From positions 62,001-126,000 of the forward strand of contig JAKACZ010000007.1 of assembly GCA_021820965.1 (NCBI GenBank): a DNA stretch of 64,000 bases. Direction: 5' to 3'. This document shows, one piece after another, positions 56,547 to 64,000 of the stretch. The stretch is from Bacillota bacterium. Its GTDB lineage: Bacteria > Bacillota > Sulfobacillia > Sulfobacillales > Sulfobacillaceae. The notes beneath the pieces are model-generated. The model worked only from the letters and a program-made list of their open reading frames with translations. It searched no databases and was not told where the DNA came from. A program made the position numbers and the translations under genes. Positions within the stretch are counted from its first letter, which is position 1. Each line of letters begins with the position of its first letter.

Positions 56547-57292
56547 TGGTCCCCGAAAACCAGACAAGTTTGGAGGGCTTCAAGTGTTACACTGGACACA
56601 TCATGCCGAAACAAAAACATACCGCGACATTCAAAGCCCGAGTGGTACTCGAGATGTTGAAAGAAGAGAAAACGGTCGCCCAAATTGCGGCCGAGCACCA
56701 AATTCATCCCGGTCAACTGCATCGCTGGAAACGACAAGCCGTCGACAACTTCATCCACCTCTTCACCGAATCAGAGATGCGCAAGCAACAAGCCCATGCC
56801 CACGACCAGGAGCTCACGGAGCTGTACGCCCAAATCGGCAAGCTGACAACTCAGGTCGAGTGGCTCAAAAAAAATCTGGCCTCGACCCTGTCGCGCGCTG
56901 AGCGCGGAGCCTTGCTGGACCGAGGGGACACGATCTTGCCGCTGACCGTCCAGACTACCTTGCTCAGTCTGGCTCGGTCGAGCCAGTATTACCGGCCCGT
57001 GGGGCCGAACCCGGCAGAAGTGGGCGTTGAAGCACCGAATCCACGCCATCTACACCGATCGGCCCTTTTATGGGGGCGGCGGATGACAGTCCAGCTGCAA
57101 CGTGAAGGCCATGCCATCAATCGTAAACGCGTCCAACGGTATATGCGCGAGATGGGCATTTGGGGCATCGCGCCGGGCCCGCATACCAGTACGCGGTACC
57201 CAGGACACCCCGTCTATCCGTGTTTACTCAAAGAGGTGACGCCAGCCTATCAGAATAGGCGCGCCGTAACCGGAAATCGCGGAACTGTTTAG
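56547..57292 (+). pseudogene. Degenerate IS3-family insertion sequence
   Basis: Left end about 56547 (TGGTCCCCGAAAACCAGACA). OrfA from the ATG at 56603: FKARVVLEMLKEEKTVAQIAAEHQI and a leucine-zipper stretch, fused to the start of OrfB (QLQREGHAINRKRVQRYMREMGI). Between about 57020 and 57075 the sequence is out of frame: the alternative frame restores ALKHRIHAIYTDRPFYG, so two compensating frameshifts are present. The DDE catalytic domain and right end are gone. Inactive. Confidence 0.8.
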
Positions 57293-57452
57293 CACCGACG
57301 AGCGCCTTGGTGGACCCTGACCGCGCTTGACGGCCATGATCACGGTCGCGCGGTCGCTCACACAGGATCGCGAACTCTAACGCGGGCGTCCACTCTTCAG
57401 AACGTCCCTCTGAAAGAGCCACACCCTCCGCATTTACCATGAGATGGCCCTC

Positions 57453-59405
57453 CTAGCGGCTGACACTGAACGTGACGGCTGACGACCATGAGGCCGGGTG
57501 ATTAATCGGTCGAACCTCCGCCCAATATTGCTTGCCCGCTTGACTAGTGAGGTTGACGGCGGTGTCACTCACCACGGGGACGTTTGTCTTGGTTGTGAAG
57601 GACGCATATTGATTCAGATCTTGGGAGCGCGATGTCGGGTACTGCCCTTCAATCCGAAGCACGTCAGAGTGGTTTCCACGCTGCGATGTCCCGGGAACAA
57701 AGGGGAAGGCCATGAGATGATTCAGGACCACGGGGGCCATCATTTGAGGTGCGGTCAAGGCAGCGGGTCGTCCCACCGTGCCTAACGTCACCGTGCCGAG
57801 GACGTGACTTCCTGAAGACACCGTGGCGATGACTGGTCCGGCCTGGGCGTGCGGACTCACATCCAAAACTAAGCCGGTGATAAGGGCTGTCGAGGGTACG
57901 GCGCTGGGCGTTACGACGGGAATGCTCACCTGCCGAGCCGCCGCCGATGATGGGGCAAACTGTACGCCCTGATCGCTGGGATTGGCAATTTGAGTGCTAC
58001 CCACCGGGCTCGACTGACGCGCAAAACGGACGCCGGACTCCGATGAGGGCAAGGTAAACGCCAACGTGTGATTGAGCACGCCGGCCTGCGATTCTTGAAT
58101 CGTGACCGTCGTTCCTACCTGGTGCGAAACGCCCCGGGCAAAGTAGGGATTGGTCGTCGTCGACAATGTGGCCAAGGACGTCGCGGTGTGGGCTTGCGGT
58201 GTCGCGGCGGACGATGCCACCGGTGTGTCCATCAAACGTGCGTCATAGGTCGACAGCGCGCCCACCGCTAAGCGAGGTGGGGAGGATCGGCCGCTGGCAT
58301 GACCAAAGAATGCCGCCATTGTGTGGACGTGCGCGTTCGCGGCATGGCCCAGGTAACCTAAGTGCCAGCCAGTTTCAATCGTCTTCAAGACGGAATACTC
58401 GTTATACGGCGTGGCTGACACCACGTGATGAGCCGTATTGCTGATGACCAGGGCTAGGGCGTGCCCTCCCCCATCTACTCCGCCGGGGAATAGGTACTGG
58501 CTGTTGCCTGCCAAATTGGTGCCCGCGGGGATTACGGGGCTCCCGGGTGCGCCGTGATCGGAGAGCCAATAGCCGGTGACAGGATTACTCGCGTTATAAC
58601 TGGTCTCGTCCCACGTGATAAAGATGGCGTTATGTCCCTGATGCCAGGCTTTCGAGTGCATAATGCGCGGAATCCACGTAGCCAAGAAGTTATTGCCGCC
58701 TCGTTCAAGCTGCCGATCGGCAGCGGTTGCGCCTCCGGGCCCCGCTCCTTGGAAGGTAAACTGACCCGGCGAGCGATACCCGCCTTCCATGTTCCCAATA
58801 CTATTGGCCCCGATCCAGACATAATTCGGCAGTCCGTGGTTCGTGGCTAATTCCGCCGGTAGGCTACGCAGCGGATGCAGGTGTGCGATGCGCGCCGGAT
58901 TGTTCGCAATATCCGCAAACCGCAGGAACGTCGAATGCCCATGCTGGTAGTTATAGATGGGATGGCTGCTTGACGATAGCCGCGAGTGCTCGTAAAACGC
59001 TCCCCACGACAAATGGTGAGCGGATAGCTGATCAATCAAATTTGGTTGCGTCAATCCGGTTGTCTTACTATGAGGAAGCTCCGTCCCCGCCGTGGTGCCG
59101 CTGAGGATCCCGACCCGATTGCCAACGCTTGGATTTGTCACCCCATAGTACTGGGTGGCAATGCCGTAGCGTTGCGCCAACTGGTGGATATAAGGCACGT
59201 CATTCTCGTACATGAGGTCATTGTAGCTGTGATTTTCCATCATAATGACAAACACGTGATTAAAGTACGGGACCTTGGGCGATCCTCGATGGGAGACCGG
59301 AGGGCTAGCCGCCTGAACCGTTATCGCAGGCACGAGCACTAATCCCGACACTCCTAGTAATGCGCCCATTGCTGCCATCTTGGTCTGGTGATTGAGCCAC
59401 CTCAT
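57453..59405 (-). CDS. Secreted phosphoesterase (phospholipase C/acid phosphatase superfamily)
   Basis: 650 residues from the ATG at 59405 with GGAGGGCGTACAC upstream. Signal peptide MAAMGALLGVSGLVLVPAITVQA. Catalytic domain with the metal-binding VFVIMMENHSYNDL, GVTNPSVGNRVGILSG, FITWDETSYNASNPV and SDHGAPGSP, followed by a Ser/Thr-rich beta region of about 250 residues. Releases phosphate from extracellular esters or phospholipids. It could serve phosphate supply together with the Pst system; substrate unknown. Confidence 0.85.
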   Translation of the reverse strand: MRWLNHQTKMAAMGALLGVSGLVLVPAITVQAASPPVSHRGSPKVPYFNHVFVIMMENHSYNDLMYENDVPYIHQLAQRYGIATQYYGVTNPSVGNRVGILSGTTAGTELPHSKTTGLTQPNLIDQLSAHHLSWGAFYEHSRLSSSSHPIYNYQHGHSTFLRFADIANNPARIAHLHPLRSLPAELATNHGLPNYVWIGANSIGNMEGGYRSPGQFTFQGAGPGGATAADRQLERGGNNFLATWIPRIMHSKAWHQGHNAIFITWDETSYNASNPVTGYWLSDHGAPGSPVIPAGTNLAGNSQYLFPGGVDGGGHALALVISNTAHHVVSATPYNEYSVLKTIETGWHLGYLGHAANAHVHTMAAFFGHASGRSSPPRLAVGALSTYDARLMDTPVASSAATPQAHTATSLATLSTTTNPYFARGVSHQVGTTVTIQESQAGVLNHTLAFTLPSSESGVRFARQSSPVGSTQIANPSDQGVQFAPSSAAARQVSIPVVTPSAVPSTALITGLVLDVSPHAQAGPVIATVSSGSHVLGTVTLGTVGRPAALTAPQMMAPVVLNHLMAFPFVPGTSQRGNHSDVLRIEGQYPTSRSQDLNQYASFTTKTNVPVVSDTAVNLTSQAGKQYWAEVRPINHPASWSSAVTFSVSR

Positions 59406-60105
59406 GTGTACGCCCTCCTCAATATGTTGGTCTGTTTCGTTTGGCGTTTCAGCCATGCATCCATCGCGCGTAAGGATGAGGCCTCCCAACCCTCACTTGT
59501 TTACGAAGGTATCGCATATAATCCTGCTGATTTGACGATCAAAGATCGCTCGCTTTATCGGGCATTTTGCACTGGTTATGTATAATCTTGGAACTTGCTA
59601 TTCGGAATCATCCGTATATTGATGGGGAAATTACACATCTCTTGAATGTCGATTGTCAAGAGGGAGTTTCCAATGTGGCCAGAAAATTCCTCAGGATCGC
59701 CCGGAGCACAATGGTCTCTTATCCTGGCTTTAAGTAGTCTCGGATCGTTGGAGTTTTATGACAGGTCACACCTTGGGTGGGGATGGATTATCACATGTTC
59801 CCCGTGTCGCGCTGTGCCCGGCAACCGTTTCGTGACTCTGACATGCACCTGTCTCCGTACTCAATTCTTTCAGAATTGTATATAGGGGTTTGTGACGGGT
59901 GCGCCGGGAATCCGGGACTGTCGCCGTCCTCTCGTTATTGGCGATTTTACAGTCGCCCGCAACATCAGGGTACAGGTTGAAAATTTTTTGCGGGCGCGCT
60001 TGCTTGCAGGAATATTCGCATCGTCGCAAGAAATGTAATAATGTCAGAATGTCCAACCAAGTGGCTATCGGGTGGGTAGAGAGAACAACAAGAGGGGGGT
60101 CTTTG
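59406..60105. other. Intergenic stretch, no supported gene
   Basis: 700 bases between divergent genes. Short open frames around 59646-59885 and 59899-60105 lack ribosome sites. A lone TATAAT at 59581 has no matching -35. Nothing else stands out. Confidence 0.5.
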
Positions 60106-60324
60106 GTGCGTCAAACAATCAGGGTTCTGATCGGCATAGTTGTACCCATGGTGGCAATTGTGGTTTTATACCCCGTATATAACCGCACATATCCAATGAT
60201 TGCGGGATTTCCATTTGTTTATTTTTGGATATTTATTTGGTTTCCGCTGACAACTCTTTGTCTCTATCTCAGCTGGCGACTGGGGCAAGATCAATACGAC
60301 AGTACGGAGGTGGATGAATCTTGA
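60106..60324 (+). CDS. DUF3311 small membrane protein
   Basis: 72 residues from the GTG at 60106 after AGAGGGGGGT; the frame is open to 59899 but the extra part is not family-like. Two helices with the DUF3311 pattern: VVPMVAIVVLYPVYNRTYPMIAGFPFVYFWIFIWFPLTTLCLYLSW. Proteins of this family precede sodium:solute symporters, as here, and may assist them. Confidence 0.8.
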   Translation: MRQTIRVLIGIVVPMVAIVVLYPVYNRTYPMIAGFPFVYFWIFIWFPLTTLCLYLSWRLGQDQYDSTEVDES

Positions 60325-61754
60325 CAACACTTGTGGTCTTTCTCATCATCATTCTAGGAAGCCTAGTGGTGACATTCTACGCCCGTGCGCATCGACAGAG
60401 CAATACGCTAAGTGAGTTTTTCGTGGCCAATCGCTCTTTCGTTAGCTTTCTCTTTTTCTTCTTAGCAGTTGGAGAAATCTATAGTATCGGTACTCTAGTG
60501 GGATTTCCTGGAGGGATCTATGCTGGCGGCGCGACCTATGCTGTGTGGTTCATGGGATATATTTTGCTCGCATACCCTATCGGCTTTTTCATCAACCCGC
60601 TAATTTGGCGCATTGCCAAGCGCTATAAGTCTGAGACAGGTCCTGATTTTTTTCAAAGCCACTGGAATAGCAAGGGGTTAGGCCTGTTAATGTCAGTCTC
60701 GGGACTGATCTTTATTATCCCCTGGGGCCAACTACAATTTGCCGGATTAGAGGAAGTCCTCCATGCCTTCAAATTTTACCTGTCACCGTCGTTGGCATTG
60801 ACCATCGCTGGCGCATTATGCCTGGCATACATCCTCGTATCGGGTATGAGAGCTGTGGCTATGGTTGCCGTGGTGAAGGACGTTTTTATGGTAGCTGCCA
60901 TTGTAATCATTGGGGTTGCGGCGCTGAGTGCCGCACATGGATCTCAACCGATCTTTTCGCATCTCGTGACCTCTAGCAAGACCGCCGTTGCCGTGCCAGC
61001 GTCCGAGACACTTTTTGTGTTGTCGACGATCGTGGTGCAAGCTATGGGCTTTTATGCGTCGCCATTTGGAATGCAGTACGTTTTTACGGCAAAGTCGTCA
61101 CGTGCTGTCGCCAAAGCCCAGATCTTCATGCCGCTTTACATGTTGATGTATGTGTTTTTGGTAGTGGCGGCCTTTTTTGCCGCGCTGCACATTCCAGGAT
61201 TGGCGAAAAACCCGGATTTTGCGATATTCGCCGTATCTGAGCACCTATTGCCCGGGTGGGTGCAAGGCATTATCGCTGCGGGTGCCGCACTGTCGGGCCT
61301 CATGGTCCTTACGGGACTCAGCTTAACGGTGTCGGCCATCGTTTCGAAAAATGTCGTGCGGCAATGGATTAACCCACGCGCTACCGATGTTCAGGTTCGT
61401 CGGTGGGCTGAGATGGTCGTGGCAGGTTACCTGCTGTTGGATTTGCTGTTAACTGTTATCGCGCCTCACCTGATGCTTAACCTGATTAACACCGCCTATT
61501 ATGGGTTTACTCAATTTTTCCCGGCGATTTTGGCCGCGCTATTTTGGCGCAGAGCTACGGCGGTCGGGGTAGGAACTGGGCTCGTGGTTGGAGACCTGGT
61601 CGCACTCACCTTATATTTCTTACACGTCTCCCCGGGTGGATTGAATTTGGGGCTGATCGCTTTGGTTGCCAACTTCATCGTTATGATAGGAATGTCACTT
61701 ATTACGCCACGTCGGCACGGGTCAACTTCAGGAGAGCCATTAAAGATTGGTTAA
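60321..61754 (+). CDS. Sodium:solute symporter family transporter
   Basis: 477 residues, TTG start overlapping the DUF3311 stop by four bases. About 13 membrane helices. SSS features: SNTLSEFFVANRSF, GEIYSIGTLVGFPGGIYAGG, ETGPDFFQSHWNSKGLGLL, ASPFGMQYVFTAKSS and ALSGLMVLTGLSLTVSAIVSKN. Imports an organic solute with sodium or protons. The amidohydrolase downstream suggests an amide or carbamoyl compound. Confidence 0.88.
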   Translation: MTTLVVFLIIILGSLVVTFYARAHRQSNTLSEFFVANRSFVSFLFFFLAVGEIYSIGTLVGFPGGIYAGGATYAVWFMGYILLAYPIGFFINPLIWRIAKRYKSETGPDFFQSHWNSKGLGLLMSVSGLIFIIPWGQLQFAGLEEVLHAFKFYLSPSLALTIAGALCLAYILVSGMRAVAMVAVVKDVFMVAAIVIIGVAALSAAHGSQPIFSHLVTSSKTAVAVPASETLFVLSTIVVQAMGFYASPFGMQYVFTAKSSRAVAKAQIFMPLYMLMYVFLVVAAFFAALHIPGLAKNPDFAIFAVSEHLLPGWVQGIIAAGAALSGLMVLTGLSLTVSAIVSKNVVRQWINPRATDVQVRRWAEMVVAGYLLLDLLLTVIAPHLMLNLINTAYYGFTQFFPAILAALFWRRATAVGVGTGLVVGDLVALTLYFLHVSPGGLNLGLIALVANFIVMIGMSLITPRRHGSTSGEPLKIG

Positions 61755-61768
61755 GGGGGCACTACCAG

Positions 61769-63340
61769 ATGGAGAAAATACTATTCGTGGCTGACCGAAT
61801 TGTTGATGTTGATGGGTCGGAGGCTACCGCACTCGCGGTGCAAGGCGGTCGTATCATTGGAAAGGGTGCGGAGGACGATTTCAGCACATGGACCGATCAG
61901 AACACCCAGCGGATCCGTCTCGACGGAACGGTGTTACCCGGGTTTGTGGAATCGCACGCTCATTTACTCATGATGGGCCAAGTCAAAGAGCAAATCGATT
62001 GCGGTACGCCGCCAAATGGTGGGGTAACGGATATTTTGAACAGGATTAAAGAAGAGGCCCGACGACTTGGACCCAATCAGTGGATTCTTGGGTTCCATTA
62101 TGACGAATCACTTCTGTCCGAAAGACGCCCGCCCACCCTGGAGGAACTCACTGCTGCGGCACCTGCTAACCCCGTCTACCTCACGCATAATTCGGGGCAT
62201 TTGGCTGTCGTGAATCAGCGTGCCTTAGACATTGCCGGAATGACCGTTCAAACTTCTATTCCTGGAATCGAGAAGCATGCAGGGCGGTTGACCGGTGTGT
62301 TGAAAGAGGCAACGGCTTTAGAAGCCGTGTCGCGTTACATTCCTAAGCCAGGCCTAGACGAATACGTGCGGTATATTCGGTCCGGTAGTGCGGATTGCTT
62401 GAAAGTCGGCGTGACGTCAATGACTGACGCAGCGATGGGGCTGGGTGACGACCGTAATAGCAAATTGATATGGGATTCCTATCAAAGGGCAAGTGAGACG
62501 GGTGATCTAATGGTCCGTGTGCAATGTTATGCCCGTGTGCGTGATCATGACTCTTTTGTGCCCGATCCTATGAATAGCCCTAACCTCCTTGCAGGTGGGG
62601 TGAAATTGTTTGCTGATGGGTCGATTCAAGGGCACACTGCAGCCCTGAATTTACCATACAGCGATCAGCATGACGAGCAAGGCATGTTGCTCTATCAGCC
62701 TGATGAGCTCGCTGACGTCATTCACCATTTCCACCAACAGAGGCGGCAGGTCATCATTCACTGTAACGGTGACCATGCCATCGACACAGCCATTACGGCC
62801 TATGCCAAGATTCTACGGGATGATCCGGGAAACCCGTTGCGTCACCGTATTGAGCATGCTCAGATGGCCAGTCACGAGCAGCTCATTGCCATGAAAGAGT
62901 TGTCGGTCTTACCATCATTCTTTGTCAACCATGTCTATTATTATGGTGATCGGCACTATTCGTTGTTTCTCGGTCCCGAGCGCGGTCAGCGCATTAGCCC
63001 CTTGCGGGATGCCGTGAGCCTGGACCTGCGATTTTCGATACACTCAGATTGCCCCGTCACGCCATTAAATCCGTTATATTCAATTTACATTGCGTCCACT
63101 CGAACGACACGGAATGGACACATCCTCGGAGCGGACCAAACAATTTCGGTAATGGATGCTCTTCGCGCATATACGAGTTGGGCGGCGTACCTGGGACTGC
63201 GGGAGGACTCAGTAGGACGTTTGATGCCCGGATTGTGGGCGGACTTCGTGGTGGTGGATAGGAGTCCTTTCCAAAATATCGAAACAAGTCGTGTGTTGAG
63301 CACATGGGTTGGCGGGGAGTGCCGTTATATGGCCGGTTGA
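61769..63340 (+). CDS. YtcJ-type amidohydrolase
   Basis: 523 residues from the ATG at 61769 after AAGGGGGC. Amidohydrolase family 3: ADRIVDVDGSEATALAVQGGRIIGKG, metal-binding VESHAHLLMMG, FADGSIQGHTAALNLPY, IHCNGDHAIDTAI, RIEHAQMAS, SIHSDCPVTPLNPLYSIY and GRLMPGLWADFVVVD. Hydrolyses an amide or ester bond of an unknown substrate, probably the solute carried by the symporter. No terminator is visible. Confidence 0.9.
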   Translation: MEKILFVADRIVDVDGSEATALAVQGGRIIGKGAEDDFSTWTDQNTQRIRLDGTVLPGFVESHAHLLMMGQVKEQIDCGTPPNGGVTDILNRIKEEARRLGPNQWILGFHYDESLLSERRPPTLEELTAAAPANPVYLTHNSGHLAVVNQRALDIAGMTVQTSIPGIEKHAGRLTGVLKEATALEAVSRYIPKPGLDEYVRYIRSGSADCLKVGVTSMTDAAMGLGDDRNSKLIWDSYQRASETGDLMVRVQCYARVRDHDSFVPDPMNSPNLLAGGVKLFADGSIQGHTAALNLPYSDQHDEQGMLLYQPDELADVIHHFHQQRRQVIIHCNGDHAIDTAITAYAKILRDDPGNPLRHRIEHAQMASHEQLIAMKELSVLPSFFVNHVYYYGDRHYSLFLGPERGQRISPLRDAVSLDLRFSIHSDCPVTPLNPLYSIYIASTRTTRNGHILGADQTISVMDALRAYTSWAAYLGLREDSVGRLMPGLWADFVVVDRSPFQNIETSRVLSTWVGGECRYMAG

Positions 63341-63451
63341 CACCCTCCACGGATGAATCCCGCGGATTCTTGCGAGAAACTCATCTAAAATGCTACAGAC
63401 CCGCGGAAGTGTGTTGGTGATCGTCGATCAAGTGTTAGTTTGATCGCAAGA

Positions 63452-63580
63452 TGGTCGGCAAATACCTCCAGTAGGCCGTCTTTCGCTTGCCGACCCCTTT
63501 AAGCGGGCTCGGGCCCCGAAACTGGACGCGAATAAGGCGACGATCAATGCGTCGCTAGAGGAGACATCGTCACTGGTACA
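63452..63580 (+). pseudogene. Decayed IstA-like (IS21) transposase fragment
   Basis: One frame at 63452 reads DRKMVGKYLQ then stops; the next frame reads RARAPKLDANKATINASLEE. This is the order of the HTH end and the following segment in IS21-family IstA (DRKTVRKYL..., SKLDP...). Stops and frame changes rule out function. Confidence 0.35.
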
Positions 63581-63914
63581 AGTGGAGCCACACGGCGCCG
63601 ACGACGGTCACGCCGGATCGCATAGGCTACCAAACCAATCAGTATCGGCCGACAAACCTGGCCTCTCCTTGCTTTTCAGTAGGGTTCCCGTTTCGGGTAC
63701 GAATTCTTTCGACAGAACCGGGAACTGACAGGGATTTGCGGGATCTACGGCGAATCTAACGAGAACGGAATGGAAGGAAGGCTGGATGCCCAGGAACCCC
63801 CCCACGCGGTGAGGAGAGTGTATCATGGATCCCGGCGTATTTAGATGACATGCGTCAAGATCTGACCCGGCAAATTGCTGAATCGCTCGGGGTGTCTCGC
63901 CGACATACAGAGCG
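63581..63914. other. Decayed mobile-element DNA, no supported gene
   Basis: An open frame near 63840-63914 reads MRQDLTRQIAESLGVSRRHTERV, HTH-like, and runs into repeat copy B. No start or ribosome site supports a gene. Confidence 0.4.
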
Positions 63915-63990
63915 AGTCAATGACCCCCACCTGAGCTTCACGCTCGAGGTGGGGGCTTGTGAAGAGACTTTTACATCGTAAGCATTGTAC
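63915..63990. repeat. Structured repeat copy B (IS200/IS605-end-like hairpin)
   Basis: CCCCCACCT-GAGC, loop TTCAC, GCTC-G-AGGTGGGGG, then TTGTGAAGAG and AGCATTGTAC. Same length and fold as copy A at 24475-24550, 61 of 76 bases identical, with several differences that keep base pairing. Confidence 0.55.
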
Positions 63991-64000
63991 TAGACCGTTT

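Overview
The window reads as a chromosomal segment of a moderately GC-rich, Gram-positive, spore-forming bacterium of the Firmicutes. Sulfobacillus or a close relative is my best guess. This rests on many GTG/TTG starts, strong GGAGG ribosome sites, lipoprotein signal peptides, a PhoPR-Pst locus, a gapA-pgk-tpiA-gpmI-eno operon, a secG-rnr-smpB-ssrA block and a small locus of coat-like proteins. The species is an inference; no rRNA is present.

Layout. 1-5 kb: end of an MFS transporter, an S9 peptidase and an orphan peptide-binding lipoprotein. 5.2-11.4 kb: a Uma2 protein, then a tightly packed run of NUDIX hydrolase, COG3375 GNAT enzyme, enolase-superfamily racemase, M20 hydrolase, 2-hydroxyacid dehydrogenase and a P-loop/Asp23-like protein. 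The GNAT, racemase and M20 genes match the known route from D- to L-amino acids through N-succinyl intermediates. 11.4-17.4 kb: phosphate sensing and uptake (PhoP, PhoR, PstS, PstC, PstA, PstB, PhoU). 17.5-24.3 kb: lower glycolysis plus a HAD phosphatase. 24.3-29 kb: a gene-poor, partly decayed stretch with a structured repeat, a frameshifted retropepsin-like gene and coat-like genes, one carrying a long Ser-His repeat. 29-35.7 kb: housekeeping genes (secG, rnr, smpB, tmRNA, rph, rdgB, a COG4280 membrane protein, tRNA-Pro, tRNA-Arg).

35.7-43.5 kb, just downstream of tRNA-Arg, is an accessory island. It holds a lone recombinase-type HTH, a HicAB pair with a frameshifted toxin gene, a broken transposase fused to a foreign HTH, a membrane LuxR protein, and what looks like a relic phage lysis module (24-residue peptide, holin-like protein, frameshifted glycoside-hydrolase-like protein) around an Asp-box propeller protein.

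43.5-56.3 kb is a complete-looking carbohydrate or polyol utilisation locus. It has a divergent DeoR regulator, an ABC importer without its ATPase, a PfkB kinase, two FGGY kinases, three tandem zinc dehydrogenases, a class I and a class II aldolase. The logic is import, oxidation to a ketose, two phosphorylations and cleavage to trioses that enter the glycolytic operon found in the same window. 56.5-64 kb: a degenerate IS3 element, a secreted phosphoesterase, a DUF3311/SSS symporter/amidohydrolase operon, then decayed transposon DNA ending in the second copy of the structured repeat seen at 24.5 kb.
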